A stretch of 55,751 bases of DNA. It comes from a bacterium (lineage in GTDB: Bacteria; UBA4055). Numbering within the stretch: position 1 is the first letter of the stretch; every line of letters begins with the position of its first letter. This document shows, in pieces, positions 8,603 to 18,161 of this stretch. The position numbers and the translations under genes were made by a program. Location: positions 1 to 55,751 of the forward strand of contig JAKQBN010000007.1 of the NCBI GenBank assembly GCA_029559475.1, in the 5' to 3' direction. A model generated the notes under the pieces. The model was given only the letters and a program-made list of their open reading frames with translations, did no database searches and was not told the origin of the DNA.

Positions 8603-11600
8603 ATGAAGAAAATAGTCACATATTTAATCATTTTAGGCATAATGCAGTTATACGCGAGATCGTTTGACTATAGAAATAATTCTGAAAAATCGATCCCGGA
8701 TTCGACAGCTTTTGAAAAAAATACCAGATCATCATATATTCCGTACGAAGAAAACCGTGTCCATCGCGCCGGTATATTCTGGCTTAATGTGAGCAATACC
8801 GGATGGTTCGGCGACCCGTTGTCAAGCGCTCTTGACCCATGCACAGGAAAAACCGCGCCCAGCGGTGAATTGCCCGGTGGATCAGGTATTGATTATTTAT
8901 ATCTAGCAGCTTTGTGGTTCGGTGGTTACATCGATTCTACAACAGTTACCGTTGATAATGTTCCTTCAGCTATTTTTAAGGGACCGCTTGTTAGTACAGC
9001 AACGGACGGAACACCGTCGTACAGCGGCGAAATACAGCCTTATTATTTCGATGACGATCCTTCCGGTATTAATATGGGAAGAATAAAGGAGACATCCAAT
9101 ATTGAAGGCAAATTAAGCTGTTTGTTCGAGGAAGTGTATGATCCCAAGGCAACTGCTTACGAACAGTTCACTGTAAGATTTACAGATAAAGGAACCGATC
9201 AGTACACTTTTAACAGCTACGATAACAGAGGGCATATTCCGCTTGGAATTGAAGTTAAGCAGGTAAGCTACGCATGGCCTTATGATTACGCCAAAAAATT
9301 CATCATTGTGGACTATACAATATATAATAGAAATAAAGATAAAAAAGATATTTACGATTTCTTTATGGGCCTTTATGTCGATTCGGATGTAAAGAATACA
9401 AATGTTCACCCATACGGTCACTTGGATGATCTTTGCGGTTTTATTGAAAAATGGAACGGCTATATTGATCCCGCTACCGGAGAAAATAAGTCTGTTGATA
9501 TGAACCTGATCTGGTCAGCCGATAATGACGGAAGGGAATATATTGCCGATGAAACAGGCTGGTTTTTAGTGAGCGAACCTGAATCAGGCAGTCCTATTGA
9601 CGGTGCTGCTGGAATTTTTTCAATACGTGTGCTTAGAAATCCTAATCCTAGCCTGAAATACTCTTTCAATCTGTACAATTCAGGATGGACAAGTGAGAGC
9701 CTTGACTGGGGGCCCCGTTGGCAGACAGGTATGCATTCTGACTGGCAGTACGATCTAACTGTAAAGCAAAAAGGATATGATGACACGAACTATGACAGTC
9801 TTTTTTGGTACTCAAATGAACCGGCTTACGGAGGCAGGACAGAGGGAACTCCGCTGGGAGATACCGGAACGTACATGATCATGTCAAACGACGAGTTCGA
9901 CCATAACCAGACCAGCATAAGAGAGGTGTATCTCGGTATGGACACTCAGACTAACGGGTCACCGATACCCCAGGCGGATAAGTGGCAGAGATATACTACA
10001 CCTGAAACTCTAGGCCAGCAGGGATTTTCCTCTGATATAATTGACGGGTCAGTGTCCGACATTAACGACATAGCTAACGGTACAGATGAAAGATTCGTTC
10101 TATCATTCGGGCCGCTTGGAAGTGAGAGTTATATTAATTTGGCTGTCGATACTAACGGTGATTCTCTCGGATTGCCTGATGATTACATAAATAAAAAACT
10201 ATGGAAGTTCGCTTACGGCGATTCTTTAAAGCTGACTTTAGCATATATTGTAAGCGAGAACTTTCACACATCTCTCGAGCAAAACCCTAACTACAATGAT
10301 ACTACTGTCGTTGATCTTTCAGAAGGAATTAATGTTTCTCTGTACGATCAGGGCTGGTACGACGCTTTTTACAATGTGGTCTGGGCGGAAAGGGTTTACG
10401 ATACGCCGATGTTCGATACGCCAGCAAAGCGATGGGGAGCAACTAAAAAGGACGGATGGTTCGGCGAGGATGTCGGAGCTGATGCCATGTTTGGTGATCT
10501 TGTAAGCGACACATACTGCTGGTGGATGGACAAAGCTTATCCCGGTCCTGATGAAGGAGAAGGCGATTTTGAAATAACTTCATTTACAGCTCCGGTAACC
10601 GATTGCTACGGAAATACAGCATCGGGCGAAGACAAGCTGCTGCCGTTCGGCAGACAACTGGCAGAAGATAATTACGGTCAGACAGGGAATTCCGAAAACG
10701 GCGAAGGCTACGGTTATATGGTCAAGTATGACAAACTCGGCGGTGATCCGCCTCAGGGAGCCTGGGTAAGATATGGTTATGATAACGGCAGACTTGACGC
10801 AGGTGACGGAGTGCCTGATTTTACTTCACCGCCGCCGCCGCCTTCACCGAAGATCAAGGTGACTGAGCTCGATAACGAAATTATCGTTGAATGGACGAGC
10901 CACGAGTTCTATGCCGGTGATGACGGAAGCGTCGGTGTTGCCGGTCCTGAGTTCACTTATGATCCTTACACAAGGCTGTATGATTTTGAAGGTTACAACA
11001 TAGAAATATCTCCCGACAGGCAGTTGAATAATTTTACTACAATATTCAGCGTTGATAAAATGAATTATTCATATCAGAACGTCGCTGATGTTAAAGATTA
11101 TCTCGATAATCCTGTACCTGCTGATACTTTGGCCGCACATCCTGAAGATTATCCTGCGATGCGCACTGTCAACGGGAAGATATACAGTCTTGTACCGTAT
11201 GGAGACAACAGAGATCTGACACAAACCTTTGAAAAGGAAGGTTTGTTTCGATATTCCTGCATTACAGCGGCAAGCGCTTATCCTAAATGGGGCAGCATAA
11301 GATATTATAAATTCGTGCTTTATGATCAGACTCTTGCAGAAAAGAAATATATCGCTGTAACGGCAAAAGACTTCGGAGCGCCGAAGATGGGAGTTCCTGC
11401 TATAAAATCCAGCCCGGAATCGAACGCAACAGCTACTGTAACAGCCACACTTTCAAATACTGATGAAGTTATTGTTGTGCCTAATCCGTACAGAGGTGAT
11501 GTGAAATATACAGACATGGGCTGGGAGGATCTTGACGGCAGCTATACTTACGCTGAAGAATACAGGAAGATCGCGTTCTTAAACATTCCTGAAAGATCCG

Positions 11601-11821
11601 TGATCAGGATCTACACGCTTGCAGGTGATCTGTGCAAGGTAATTACACATAACGGCAACTCCGATCCAGATGTTCCTTACTGGTACGGCAGGAACGGAGC
11701 CTACTGGAACCTTATTAATGATAACAGACAGGCTTGTTTATCCGGACTATACCTGTTCAGCGTGCAGGATGCGGATAAGAAGAAAGATGACTTCGTTGGC
11801 AAGTTCGTGGTAATAAAGTGA
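8603..11821 (+). CDS. Secreted array protein 4, type IX-like sorting tail
   Basis: A 1072-residue member of the array with signal peptide MKKIVTYLIILGIMQLYARS; the Cys found here in members 2 and 3 is Tyr, so this is a signal peptidase I substrate and not a lipoprotein. The order of parts is the same: beta-rich body, GRTEGTPLGD and DKLLPFGRQ blocks, DGVPDFTSPPPPPSPK linker, fibronectin-like region, and sorting tail from about residue 955 ending in VGKFVVIK. It differs from member 3 mainly in the first 350 residues and in a short stretch before the tail. The final 90 bases are close to those of the partial member 1. Function unknown; probably exported and surface-attached. Confidence 0.88.
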   Translation: MKKIVTYLIILGIMQLYARSFDYRNNSEKSIPDSTAFEKNTRSSYIPYEENRVHRAGIFWLNVSNTGWFGDPLSSALDPCTGKTAPSGELPGGSGIDYLYLAALWFGGYIDSTTVTVDNVPSAIFKGPLVSTATDGTPSYSGEIQPYYFDDDPSGINMGRIKETSNIEGKLSCLFEEVYDPKATAYEQFTVRFTDKGTDQYTFNSYDNRGHIPLGIEVKQVSYAWPYDYAKKFIIVDYTIYNRNKDKKDIYDFFMGLYVDSDVKNTNVHPYGHLDDLCGFIEKWNGYIDPATGENKSVDMNLIWSADNDGREYIADETGWFLVSEPESGSPIDGAAGIFSIRVLRNPNPSLKYSFNLYNSGWTSESLDWGPRWQTGMHSDWQYDLTVKQKGYDDTNYDSLFWYSNEPAYGGRTEGTPLGDTGTYMIMSNDEFDHNQTSIREVYLGMDTQTNGSPIPQADKWQRYTTPETLGQQGFSSDIIDGSVSDINDIANGTDERFVLSFGPLGSESYINLAVDTNGDSLGLPDDYINKKLWKFAYGDSLKLTLAYIVSENFHTSLEQNPNYNDTTVVDLSEGINVSLYDQGWYDAFYNVVWAERVYDTPMFDTPAKRWGATKKDGWFGEDVGADAMFGDLVSDTYCWWMDKAYPGPDEGEGDFEITSFTAPVTDCYGNTASGEDKLLPFGRQLAEDNYGQTGNSENGEGYGYMVKYDKLGGDPPQGAWVRYGYDNGRLDAGDGVPDFTSPPPPPSPKIKVTELDNEIIVEWTSHEFYAGDDGSVGVAGPEFTYDPYTRLYDFEGYNIEISPDRQLNNFTTIFSVDKMNYSYQNVADVKDYLDNPVPADTLAAHPEDYPAMRTVNGKIYSLVPYGDNRDLTQTFEKEGLFRYSCITAASAYPKWGSIRYYKFVLYDQTLAEKKYIAVTAKDFGAPKMGVPAIKSSPESNATATVTATLSNTDEVIVVPNPYRGDVKYTDMGWEDLDGSYTYAEEYRKIAFLNIPERSVIRIYTLAGDLCKVITHNGNSDPDVPYWYGRNGAYWNLINDNRQACLSGLYLFSVQDADKKKDDFVGKFVVIK

Positions 11822-11830
11822 TATAAGTTA

Positions 11831-11859
11831 TTGGAGATATACATTATTAATGGTATATT
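11831..11859 (+). promoter_or_regulatory. Promoter of the FGE-like lipoprotein gene
   Basis: TTGGAG (11831-11836), 17-base spacer, TATATT (11854-11859), 33 bases upstream of the ATG at 11893. It lies in the 71-bp gap after the array, so the lipoprotein need not depend on array transcription. Confidence 0.45.
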
Positions 11860-11892
11860 AAATAAAGATACTTAACGCATGAGGTACAGTTT

Positions 11893-13407
11893 ATGCGGAT
11901 CGTAATGAACAAATATTTCTTATCGCTCATCGTACTTCTAATTTTCTCATCCTGCGAAAAAGCGACGGATTCGAATGATGAAAATGATCCTTTGAGGATC
12001 ATATCTCCCTCACAAGGATCTGTATGGGAAGCGGGAAAGGCATTTTTAATCAGATGGGTTAATGAAACGGGAAAACCGGTAAGTATCGATCTATACCGTT
12101 CAGACAGCCTTATTACTCAACTTGGTGTTTTCGCGCACATCATGAATGAATTTGAGTATCAGGTACCCGCTTCATTCATTCCGTCAGAGAATTATACTTT
12201 ATCTATCTATGTATGCGATAAACCTGAAATGCAGGCGGTATCAGGCGAATTCAGGATAAATGAAACCGCTAATCTTACTCCTTCCTGCAGTATCACAGAT
12301 CCGAGAGACGGAAAATATATACTTAAAGGCGAGACAGTTTATGTTTCTATTGAAGCCGATGACCCCGACGGTGAAGTTTCTTCGATAAAGATCTACATAG
12401 ACGGCGAATTTGAAGGGCAGGTGCAGAAATCTTCATATGTATTTCCCTGGGGTACTTCGAACACAGAAAAAGGGCTTCATACAATTGAAGCTTGCGCCAT
12501 AGATAATGATAATGCCGAAAGTCCGGTTTCAAAGGTTGTAGTCGTTATCAGAGACGAAATGTCCCCTGTTGAGCTTGTTGCGGTGCCCGGCGGAAATTTC
12601 AATATGGGCTCATACAACGGAGATTATGATGAAATGCCGGTAGTACAGGTATACATTACCCGCGATTTCTATATGGGAAAGTATGAAGTTACCAACAGGC
12701 AGTATGCCGATATACTTACTTATGCTTTGTCTCAGGGTGAGTTAACGGGCGATTATCAGAACAATATAACCGTCAGAAATCTGAAAGGAGTTTCACAGGA
12801 GCTGATAGACATTGATGATTCCGACTGTGAAATAAGCTATAACGGTACGGTTTTTGTGCCCGATAACGGTAAAGAGAACAGGCCGGCTGTAGAAATGACA
12901 TGGTGGGGAGCCGCGTTCTTCTGCAATATGCTTTCGAGGCAGCTGAATGTGAATGAATTATATGAACTTGATACTTGGAAATGTAATTTTGAGAATACCG
13001 GATTCAGGCTCCCGACAGAAGCCGAATGGGAGTATGCTGCGAAATACAACTCGGAAAGATCATATCCGTGGGGCGATTCCGCTCCAAATTTGACTAAGTG
13101 CAATCATGCAAACAACTTTCTTCATACTACTGACGCGGGATCATTTTCTCCGCAGGGAGATTCTCAGCTCGGTATCTGCGATATGGCTGGAAATGCCTGG
13201 GAATGGTGTAACGACTGGTATAACTATTATCCTACAACATACCCTATGCTGACTGATCCCACAGGATACGACGCTGGATACCTGAAAGTTCTCCGCGGCG
13301 GTAACATTCACAGCTCAGACTATAATATAAGAACTACTTACAGGAACTGCTACTCGATGGGGAGCGGGGTTTTTCACGGTGCGCGTGTTGTTTTGAGCAT
13401 CAGATGA
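11893..13407 (+). CDS. Lipoprotein with Ig-like domain and FGE-sulfatase-like domain
   Basis: A 504-residue protein starting with a lipoprotein signal (ILLIFSSC-type lipobox; Cys at residue 21), so anchoring to a membrane is expected. The gene starts 8 bases after a GAGG. Residues about 130-220 resemble a bacterial Ig-like domain (DPDGEVSSIKIYIDGE). From about 225 the formylglycine-generating-enzyme/SUMF1 fold is clear: VPGGNFNMGS, YMGKYEVTNRQYADIL, FRLPTEAEWEYAAK, YPWGDSAP, GICDMAGNAWEWCNDWY, VLRGGNI and a final GARVVLS. The Cys pair that binds copper in true FGE is not seen in the C-terminal segment, and no sulfatase gene lies in the window. It is therefore better called an FGE-fold surface lipoprotein than a sulfatase activator. 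Such proteins are numerous in FCB genomes. Confidence 0.85.
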   Translation: MRIVMNKYFLSLIVLLIFSSCEKATDSNDENDPLRIISPSQGSVWEAGKAFLIRWVNETGKPVSIDLYRSDSLITQLGVFAHIMNEFEYQVPASFIPSENYTLSIYVCDKPEMQAVSGEFRINETANLTPSCSITDPRDGKYILKGETVYVSIEADDPDGEVSSIKIYIDGEFEGQVQKSSYVFPWGTSNTEKGLHTIEACAIDNDNAESPVSKVVVVIRDEMSPVELVAVPGGNFNMGSYNGDYDEMPVVQVYITRDFYMGKYEVTNRQYADILTYALSQGELTGDYQNNITVRNLKGVSQELIDIDDSDCEISYNGTVFVPDNGKENRPAVEMTWWGAAFFCNMLSRQLNVNELYELDTWKCNFENTGFRLPTEAEWEYAAKYNSERSYPWGDSAPNLTKCNHANNFLHTTDAGSFSPQGDSQLGICDMAGNAWEWCNDWYNYYPTTYPMLTDPTGYDAGYLKVLRGGNIHSSDYNIRTTYRNCYSMGSGVFHGARVVLSIR

Positions 13408-13487
13408 TGATTTTATTTCTCCAAACAGGCACTCAACAAAATGAAAAAGACAGTACAATACCTGCCTTTTCTTTAAGTTTTAAATTA

Positions 13488-15791
13488 CTAGCTGCACTTT
13501 GAATATCCGCATGTCCTGCAGGTCATACAGCCTTCCTGCATTGCCATCTGTCCGTTGCATTTAGGGCAGATCACGCCTTTCTTTGCCGTAGAAGATTTAG
13601 GCAGTTCTTTTATCGTTTCGGCTTTGCCTTCTTCTGCTTTATTATGATCAAGGTAGTATTTCTTTAATATCTTGCCGATCGCATCAGGGGTGGAAAGTAT
13701 CTGCTCGCCGTTATGCCATACGGGTGTCGGGCTGCCTATTCCTATCAGCTGTTTGACGATCACGCTCAGATCTATATCCGACCTTAATGCCAATGATACC
13801 ATCCTGCTGATAGCTTCGCTCTGCGCGGCCGCATTCCCGCCTGCTTTCCCGATGGACGCGAAAAGTTCGAAAGGTTTACCGTCGAATGTATTGACCGTAA
13901 CGTACATCACGCCTTCGCCGGTGTTGACCTTATAGGTTTTTCCTTCCATTACATCCGGCCTGACTTTCGGCTTATGAACGTCTTCATCCTGCTGTTCGGC
14001 TTTTCTGTCCTCGTTGGTCTTTGTGCCTGTGTTCATTACCTGATACGGCCTGCATCCGTCCCTGTATACGGTTATTCCCTTGCAGGCTGAATCGTATGCC
14101 TGAATATATGCGTTCTTGATATCATCTTCGGTGGCTGAATTGTCGAAATTGATCGTTTTCGATATAGAGCTGTCAACGAATTCCTGGAAAGCCGACTGCA
14201 TCGCCACGTGATAGTACGGATGAATTTCCTGCGCGGTCACGAATACTCTTCTGATATCTTCAGGGATCTCTTTGATGTCCGACAGTTTGCCGGTAACTGA
14301 AATTTTTTCCATCAGCTCTTCTGAATAGATCCCTCTTTCCTTTAAAGTCTCCTCGAGTATCGGATTCAGGTACAGCAGTTTTTTATCGTCCATAACCTGC
14401 TTGACATAAACGAGCGCGAAATTAGGCTCTATTCCGCCTGATGCCTCCGCCAGCATTCCTATTGTTCCTGTAGGGGCTACGGTGGTCACGTTTGAATTCC
14501 TCATCGGTGTAGTATAAACGGATTTGTCGATATTCGGGAAAGAACCTCTTTCTTCGGCGAGTTTTCTCGAAGCTTCCTGCGCGTTTGAATGTATGTATGC
14601 CATCAGCTTTTTGCCGAAAGTAACACCCTCGTCGCTGTCGTAGGGCAGTCCCATTTTATATAAAAGATCAGCGAATCCCATTACACCCAGACCGATATTT
14701 CTGTTAGCTCTTGCCATTTCGTGGATCTTTTTAAGCGGATATTTTCCGACTTCTATAACGTTGTCAAGGAAAAGAACGCAGTCCTCCGTCACTTCTTTAA
14801 GCCTGTCCCAGTCGACGGAATTGGTCTCTTTAACATAAAAATTAGCCACATTGATCGATCCCAGATTGCAGCTTCCGTAAGGAAGTAAAGGCTGTTCGCC
14901 GCACGGATTTGTTGCGGCTATCTTTCCTACGCCGGGAAGAGTGTTCTTCGCATTCACCTTGTCGATGAAAATGATGCCCGGTTCGCCTGTTGACCACGCG
15001 TGATGAACTATCGCGTCCATAACTTTTTTCGCGTTCATTGCTCCTACGGGCTTTTCCTTGTGATACAGGATATAATCCGTTCCGGCTTTATACGCTTTCA
15101 TGAATTCATCTGTTATGGCTACGGAAATGTTGAAGTTGGTAAATTTTGAAGTATCCTCTTTGCAGCTGATAAAATTCATTATCTCAGGATGATCGACGCG
15201 CATTATTCCCATATTCGCGCCTCTTCTTACGCCGCCCTGCTTAATGGTCTCGGTAGCCGCGTTGAAAACGGACATGAACGATATCGGACCGCTCGCAGTA
15301 CCGGCCGTTGACTGTACGTTCGAACCTGAAGGCCTCAGATTGCTGAAATCAAACCCCGTGCCTCCGCCTGATTTATGGATCAGCGCAGCTTCCTTTACCG
15401 CGTTGAATATGCCTTCCATGGAATCTTCGACCGGTAGAACGAAACACGCGCTTAAATTAGGAAGTTCGCGTCCCGCGTTCATTAATGTAGGCGAATTGGG
15501 CATAAAGTCCTTGCCGGCCATCAATGCGTAGAACTTGTCCTCGATCTCCATTATCTCTTCATCCGAGATCGCCGGGTTAGAAGCTCTGCTTCCTTCAGCT
15601 ATCGCTTTTGCGACCCTTATAAAAAGATCGCGCGGGGTTTCTTTAGGTTTTTTTGTATCAAGATCCTTGATCAGGTATCTTTTTTCTAATATGACCAGCG
15701 CGTTGTCGGAAAATTCTATCTCCGGGAACCTGTCGTCAGGATTTTCGTATTTCTCTGCAGTTCTGGTCATTTTTTTAGTTTTTTCGGTCAT
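13488..15791 (-). CDS. nrdJ: Adenosylcobalamin-dependent (class II) ribonucleotide reductase
   Basis: A 767-residue enzyme converting ribonucleotides to deoxyribonucleotides with a B12-generated thiyl radical, so it works with or without oxygen. Visible motifs are PNLSACFVLP (Cys116), the substrate loop SGGGTGFDFSNLRP, NPCGEQ (295-300, with the radical-site Cys297 and Glu299) and YGSCNLGSINV. A TSCPD-type domain occupies about 610-720, and the C-terminal tail is a Cys-rich zinc-ribbon and redox region (CPKCNGQ, CRTCGYSKCS) that would deliver reducing electrons. No N-terminal ATP-cone is evident. It is transcribed divergently from guaA; its upstream region carries a promoter overlapped by two NrdR boxes, so repression by NrdR is likely. 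Confidence 0.95.
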   Translation of the reverse strand: MTEKTKKMTRTAEKYENPDDRFPEIEFSDNALVILEKRYLIKDLDTKKPKETPRDLFIRVAKAIAEGSRASNPAISDEEIMEIEDKFYALMAGKDFMPNSPTLMNAGRELPNLSACFVLPVEDSMEGIFNAVKEAALIHKSGGGTGFDFSNLRPSGSNVQSTAGTASGPISFMSVFNAATETIKQGGVRRGANMGIMRVDHPEIMNFISCKEDTSKFTNFNISVAITDEFMKAYKAGTDYILYHKEKPVGAMNAKKVMDAIVHHAWSTGEPGIIFIDKVNAKNTLPGVGKIAATNPCGEQPLLPYGSCNLGSINVANFYVKETNSVDWDRLKEVTEDCVLFLDNVIEVGKYPLKKIHEMARANRNIGLGVMGFADLLYKMGLPYDSDEGVTFGKKLMAYIHSNAQEASRKLAEERGSFPNIDKSVYTTPMRNSNVTTVAPTGTIGMLAEASGGIEPNFALVYVKQVMDDKKLLYLNPILEETLKERGIYSEELMEKISVTGKLSDIKEIPEDIRRVFVTAQEIHPYYHVAMQSAFQEFVDSSISKTINFDNSATEDDIKNAYIQAYDSACKGITVYRDGCRPYQVMNTGTKTNEDRKAEQQDEDVHKPKVRPDVMEGKTYKVNTGEGVMYVTVNTFDGKPFELFASIGKAGGNAAAQSEAISRMVSLALRSDIDLSVIVKQLIGIGSPTPVWHNGEQILSTPDAIGKILKKYYLDHNKAEEGKAETIKELPKSSTAKKGVICPKCNGQMAMQEGCMTCRTCGYSKCS

Positions 15792-15897
15792 TCGGTCATC
15801 TCCAGTAGGGTTAAAGTCACAGTATTTCGGTCTGAGTTAATCAGAACTCCAATATAATAAAAACCGAAAGCGCTTGTCAAGTCATTTTTAACAAAAA

Positions 15898-15913
15898 ACA
15901 CAATATATTGTGG
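15898..15913. promoter_or_regulatory. NrdR box 1
   Basis: The 16-mer ACACAATATATTGTGG matches the known NrdR consensus (acaCwAtATaTwGtgt) at 15 of 16 positions. It covers the -10 element (TATATT, minus strand, 15902-15907) of the distal nrdJ promoter. Confidence 0.85.
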
Positions 15914-15930
15914 TGTGTCGAACTTGTCAA
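15902..15930 (-). promoter_or_regulatory. Distal nrdJ promoter
   Basis: Read on the minus strand: TTGACA (15930-15925), a 17-base spacer and TATATT (15907-15902). NrdR box 1 covers the -10 and NrdR box 2 abuts the -35. A second minus-strand candidate lies closer to the gene: TTGACA at 15880-15875 and TATATT at 15856-15851 with an 18-base spacer. Confidence 0.7.
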
Positions 15931-15945
15931 CACTATATAATGTGG
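15930..15945. promoter_or_regulatory. NrdR box 2
   Basis: ACACTATATAATGTGG matches the NrdR consensus at 14 of 16 positions. It starts exactly 32 bp from box 1, about three helical turns, the usual spacing of paired NrdR boxes. The rest of the 344-bp gap (15792-16135) contains promoters for nrdJ and guaA and nothing else I can identify. Confidence 0.8.
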
Positions 15946-16085
15946 TTTCTTCTCATTTTTTATAAAAATATCCCTGAGGATAAATAAACTGCCGCTCTAT
16001 AAATTTCTAATAATTGGAGATTTAGAAAACATAATAATTTTAAAAACCGGGAACGTGAATAAATGCCGGAAACCTTCTCTTGTAA

Positions 16086-16114
16086 TTGACAATTTAAATC
16101 CTTATCTTTAAATC
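16086..16114 (+). promoter_or_regulatory. Candidate guaA promoter
   Basis: TTGACA (16086-16091) with TAAATC at 16109-16114 after 17 bases; the -10 is weak. It ends 21 bases before the guaA ATG. No purine riboswitch was recognisable here. Confidence 0.4.
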
Positions 16115-16135
16115 TTTCTAAAACGGGAGGACGAT

Positions 16136-17701
16136 ATGAAGCACGACAATATCTTAATATTAGATTTCGGAAGCCAGTATAATCAGCTTATAGCGAGAAG
16201 GATCAGAGAGAACAGCGTTTACTGCGAACTTAAACCTTATTTCACACCCATTGAAGAAATAAAAAAATTCAATCCGAAAGGAATAATTTTTTCAGGAGGG
16301 CCGAATTCGGTTTACGCTTTAAATTCTCCGGACGTTCCTGATGAGATATTCAGCCTTGGCATCCCGATATTGGGGATCTGCTACGGAATGCAGCTTATTA
16401 CGAAAAAGCTGGGCGGTAAAGTAGAACGGAGTTCGGAGCAGGAATTCGGGTTCGCTGAAGTTAAAATCACCTACGATGACCCGATATTTTCAGGGGTTAC
16501 TAAGCCTAAAAAGGGCTGGAAGGTATGGATGAGTCACGGAGATAAAGTGGTAAAGATCCCGAACGGATTCGAAAGTATAGGTTACAGCGAAAATACTCCG
16601 GCTGCGATCATCCGAAATAAAAAAGGCACGGTTTACGGAGTTCAGTTCCACCCCGAGGTTAATCATACCGAGAACGGGAGGAAGTTCTTAGATAATTTCG
16701 TGAAAAAGATCTGCGGATGCAGCGGCGACTGGACAGCTTCGAATTTCATAAAAGAAAGCGTCGATAAAATAAAAAAAGAAGTTAAAGATAAAAAAGTCGT
16801 GCTGGGATTTTCCGGCGGCGTTGATTCATCAGTAGCGGCGCTTCTTCTGCATAAAGCTATCGGGAAAAACCTTATAAACGTGTTCGTGGACAACGGGCTT
16901 TTAAGGCTGAAAGAACGCGAAAAGGTGGTTAAGACATTCAAGGAAAAGCTCGGATTGAATCTTATCGTTGTAAACGCCGAAGAACAGTTCCTGAAAGAAC
17001 TTAAAGGCGTGAAGGATCCCGAAAGGAAGAGAAAGATCATCGGTAAAGAGTTCATTGAGGTTTTTCAGGCTGAAATAGATAAGATCAAGAAAAAAGAGGG
17101 TCGTACTGTAGAATTTCTGGCTCAGGGAACGATCTATCCGGACGTGATCGAATCAGTCAGCGCAAAAGGCGGACCTTCAGCTACTATAAAATCGCATCAT
17201 AACGTCGGCGGGCTGCCCAAAGAGATGAAGCTAAAAATAATCGAACCTCTAAGGGACCTCTTTAAAGATGAAGTAAGAAGAGTCGGCCATGAGCTCGGTC
17301 TGCATGACAATATCATTAAAAGGCATCCGTTCCCTGGACCCGGGCTCGGAGTTAGAGTTATCGGGAATATTACGAAAAAGAAATGCGACATTCTCAGAAA
17401 AGCAGATGATATTTTTATTGAAGAGATCCTCAGAGAAGGAATTTACGATTCTATCGGTCAGGCTTTCGCTGTTTTCCTTCCTGTAAAGACGGTCGGTGTT
17501 ATGGGAGATGAAAGGACTTACGATAATGTTATTGCCTTAAGAGCGGTGAGAACGATCGATTTTATGACCGCCGACTGCTATCCGTTCACCCATGAATTTC
17601 TTTCGAGAGTATCGACAAGGATAATAAATGAGGTTAGGGGAGTGAACAGAGTGGTTTATGACATAAGCACAAAACCGCCTTCAACTATCGAATGGGAATG
17701 A
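16136..17701 (+). CDS. guaA: GMP synthase (glutamine-hydrolysing)
   Basis: 521 residues, the normal length for the single-chain enzyme that aminates XMP to GMP, the last step of guanine nucleotide synthesis. The class I glutaminase domain comes first, with nucleophile Cys82 in GICYGMQLI and the His/Glu pair in [11 protein letters not shown]. The PP-loop ATP pyrophosphatase motif GFSGGVDSS follows near residue 222, and the C-terminal XMP-binding dimerisation domain ends [11 protein letters not shown], as is typical. A strong GGGAGG lies 6 bases before the ATG. It is divergent from nrdJ, so two nucleotide-supply genes share one regulatory region. Confidence 0.97.
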   Translation: MKHDNILILDFGSQYNQLIARRIRENSVYCELKPYFTPIEEIKKFNPKGIIFSGGPNSVYALNSPDVPDEIFSLGIPILGICYGMQLITKKLGGKVERSSEQEFGFAEVKITYDDPIFSGVTKPKKGWKVWMSHGDKVVKIPNGFESIGYSENTPAAIIRNKKGTVYGVQFHPEVNHTENGRKFLDNFVKKICGCSGDWTASNFIKESVDKIKKEVKDKKVVLGFSGGVDSSVAALLLHKAIGKNLINVFVDNGLLRLKEREKVVKTFKEKLGLNLIVVNAEEQFLKELKGVKDPERKRKIIGKEFIEVFQAEIDKIKKKEGRTVEFLAQGTIYPDVIESVSAKGGPSATIKSHHNVGGLPKEMKLKIIEPLRDLFKDEVRRVGHELGLHDNIIKRHPFPGPGLGVRVIGNITKKKCDILRKADDIFIEEILREGIYDSIGQAFAVFLPVKTVGVMGDERTYDNVIALRAVRTIDFMTADCYPFTHEFLSRVSTRIINEVRGVNRVVYDISTKPPSTIEWE

Positions 17702-17719
17702 TCAAGATTGATTTTTTTG

Positions 17720-17748
17720 TTGATTTATTGAAATTATGAAAGTATAAT
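17720..17748 (+). promoter_or_regulatory. Promoter of the response-regulator/plsC pair
   Basis: TTGATT (17720-17725), 17-base spacer, TATAAT (17743-17748), in the short gap after guaA. This is one of few sites here with TATAAT instead of TATATT. Confidence 0.55.
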
Positions 17749-17780
17749 TCTGATCTGTTTTAAAGGAATGTTTGAAATTT

Positions 17781-18149
17781 ATGGCTGACACAAAAAAAAT
17801 ACTTGTAGTAGATGACGAAGCGATAATGAGGGATCTTCTGACTGATTATTTTGAGATGATGGATTATGCCGTCGCTTCGGCAAAAGACGGTTCAGTAGCC
17901 TGGGAAATGCTTAACGGATATCAGGAGAACGGATTCGATCTTGTTATTACCGATATCAATATGCCCAATATGGGCGGGATCGAGCTTTCTAGGCTTATCA
18001 AATCCAAATACCCCGATCTGCCTATTATTCTTATGACCGGCTACGGAATCGAAAAGGTCAAACAGGATGTTGAAAAGGCGGAAGGGTTTCTCGCCAAGCC
18101 TTTTGAACTCAATGTTCTTCAGGACCTTGTTGATAAAATCTTAAGTTGA
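17781..18149 (+). CDS. Single-domain CheY-like response regulator
   Basis: A receiver domain of 122 residues with nothing attached: acidic pocket DDE (11-13), phospho-acceptor Asp58 in VITDINMPNMGG, Thr in LMTGYG, and Lys106 in FLAKPF. It has no DNA-binding or enzymatic output domain, so it probably relays a phosphate or acts by protein contact. Two starts are possible: ATG 17781, giving MADTKKILVVDDE, and an upstream in-frame TTG at 17772, nearer the AAGGA sequence at 17763-17767. I chose the ATG because it places the first beta strand normally. The plsC-like gene begins 12 bases after its stop, so they are probably co-transcribed. No cognate kinase is adjacent; a hybrid kinase is encoded at 35238-37829. 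Confidence 0.9.
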   Translation: MADTKKILVVDDEAIMRDLLTDYFEMMDYAVASAKDGSVAWEMLNGYQENGFDLVITDINMPNMGGIELSRLIKSKYPDLPIILMTGYGIEKVKQDVEKAEGFLAKPFELNVLQDLVDKILS

Positions 18150-18161
18150 TAATTTTATTAT

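Noticed and set aside
13408-13487. Bidirectional terminator between the FGE-like gene and nrdJ
   Set aside because: The AGGCA/TGCCT pairing would need a loop of about 35 bases and is too weak to call.
15792-16135. Cobalamin riboswitch before nrdJ or purine riboswitch before guaA
   Set aside because: I looked for B12-box and purine-riboswitch core patterns and found neither; NrdR boxes explain the nrdJ side.
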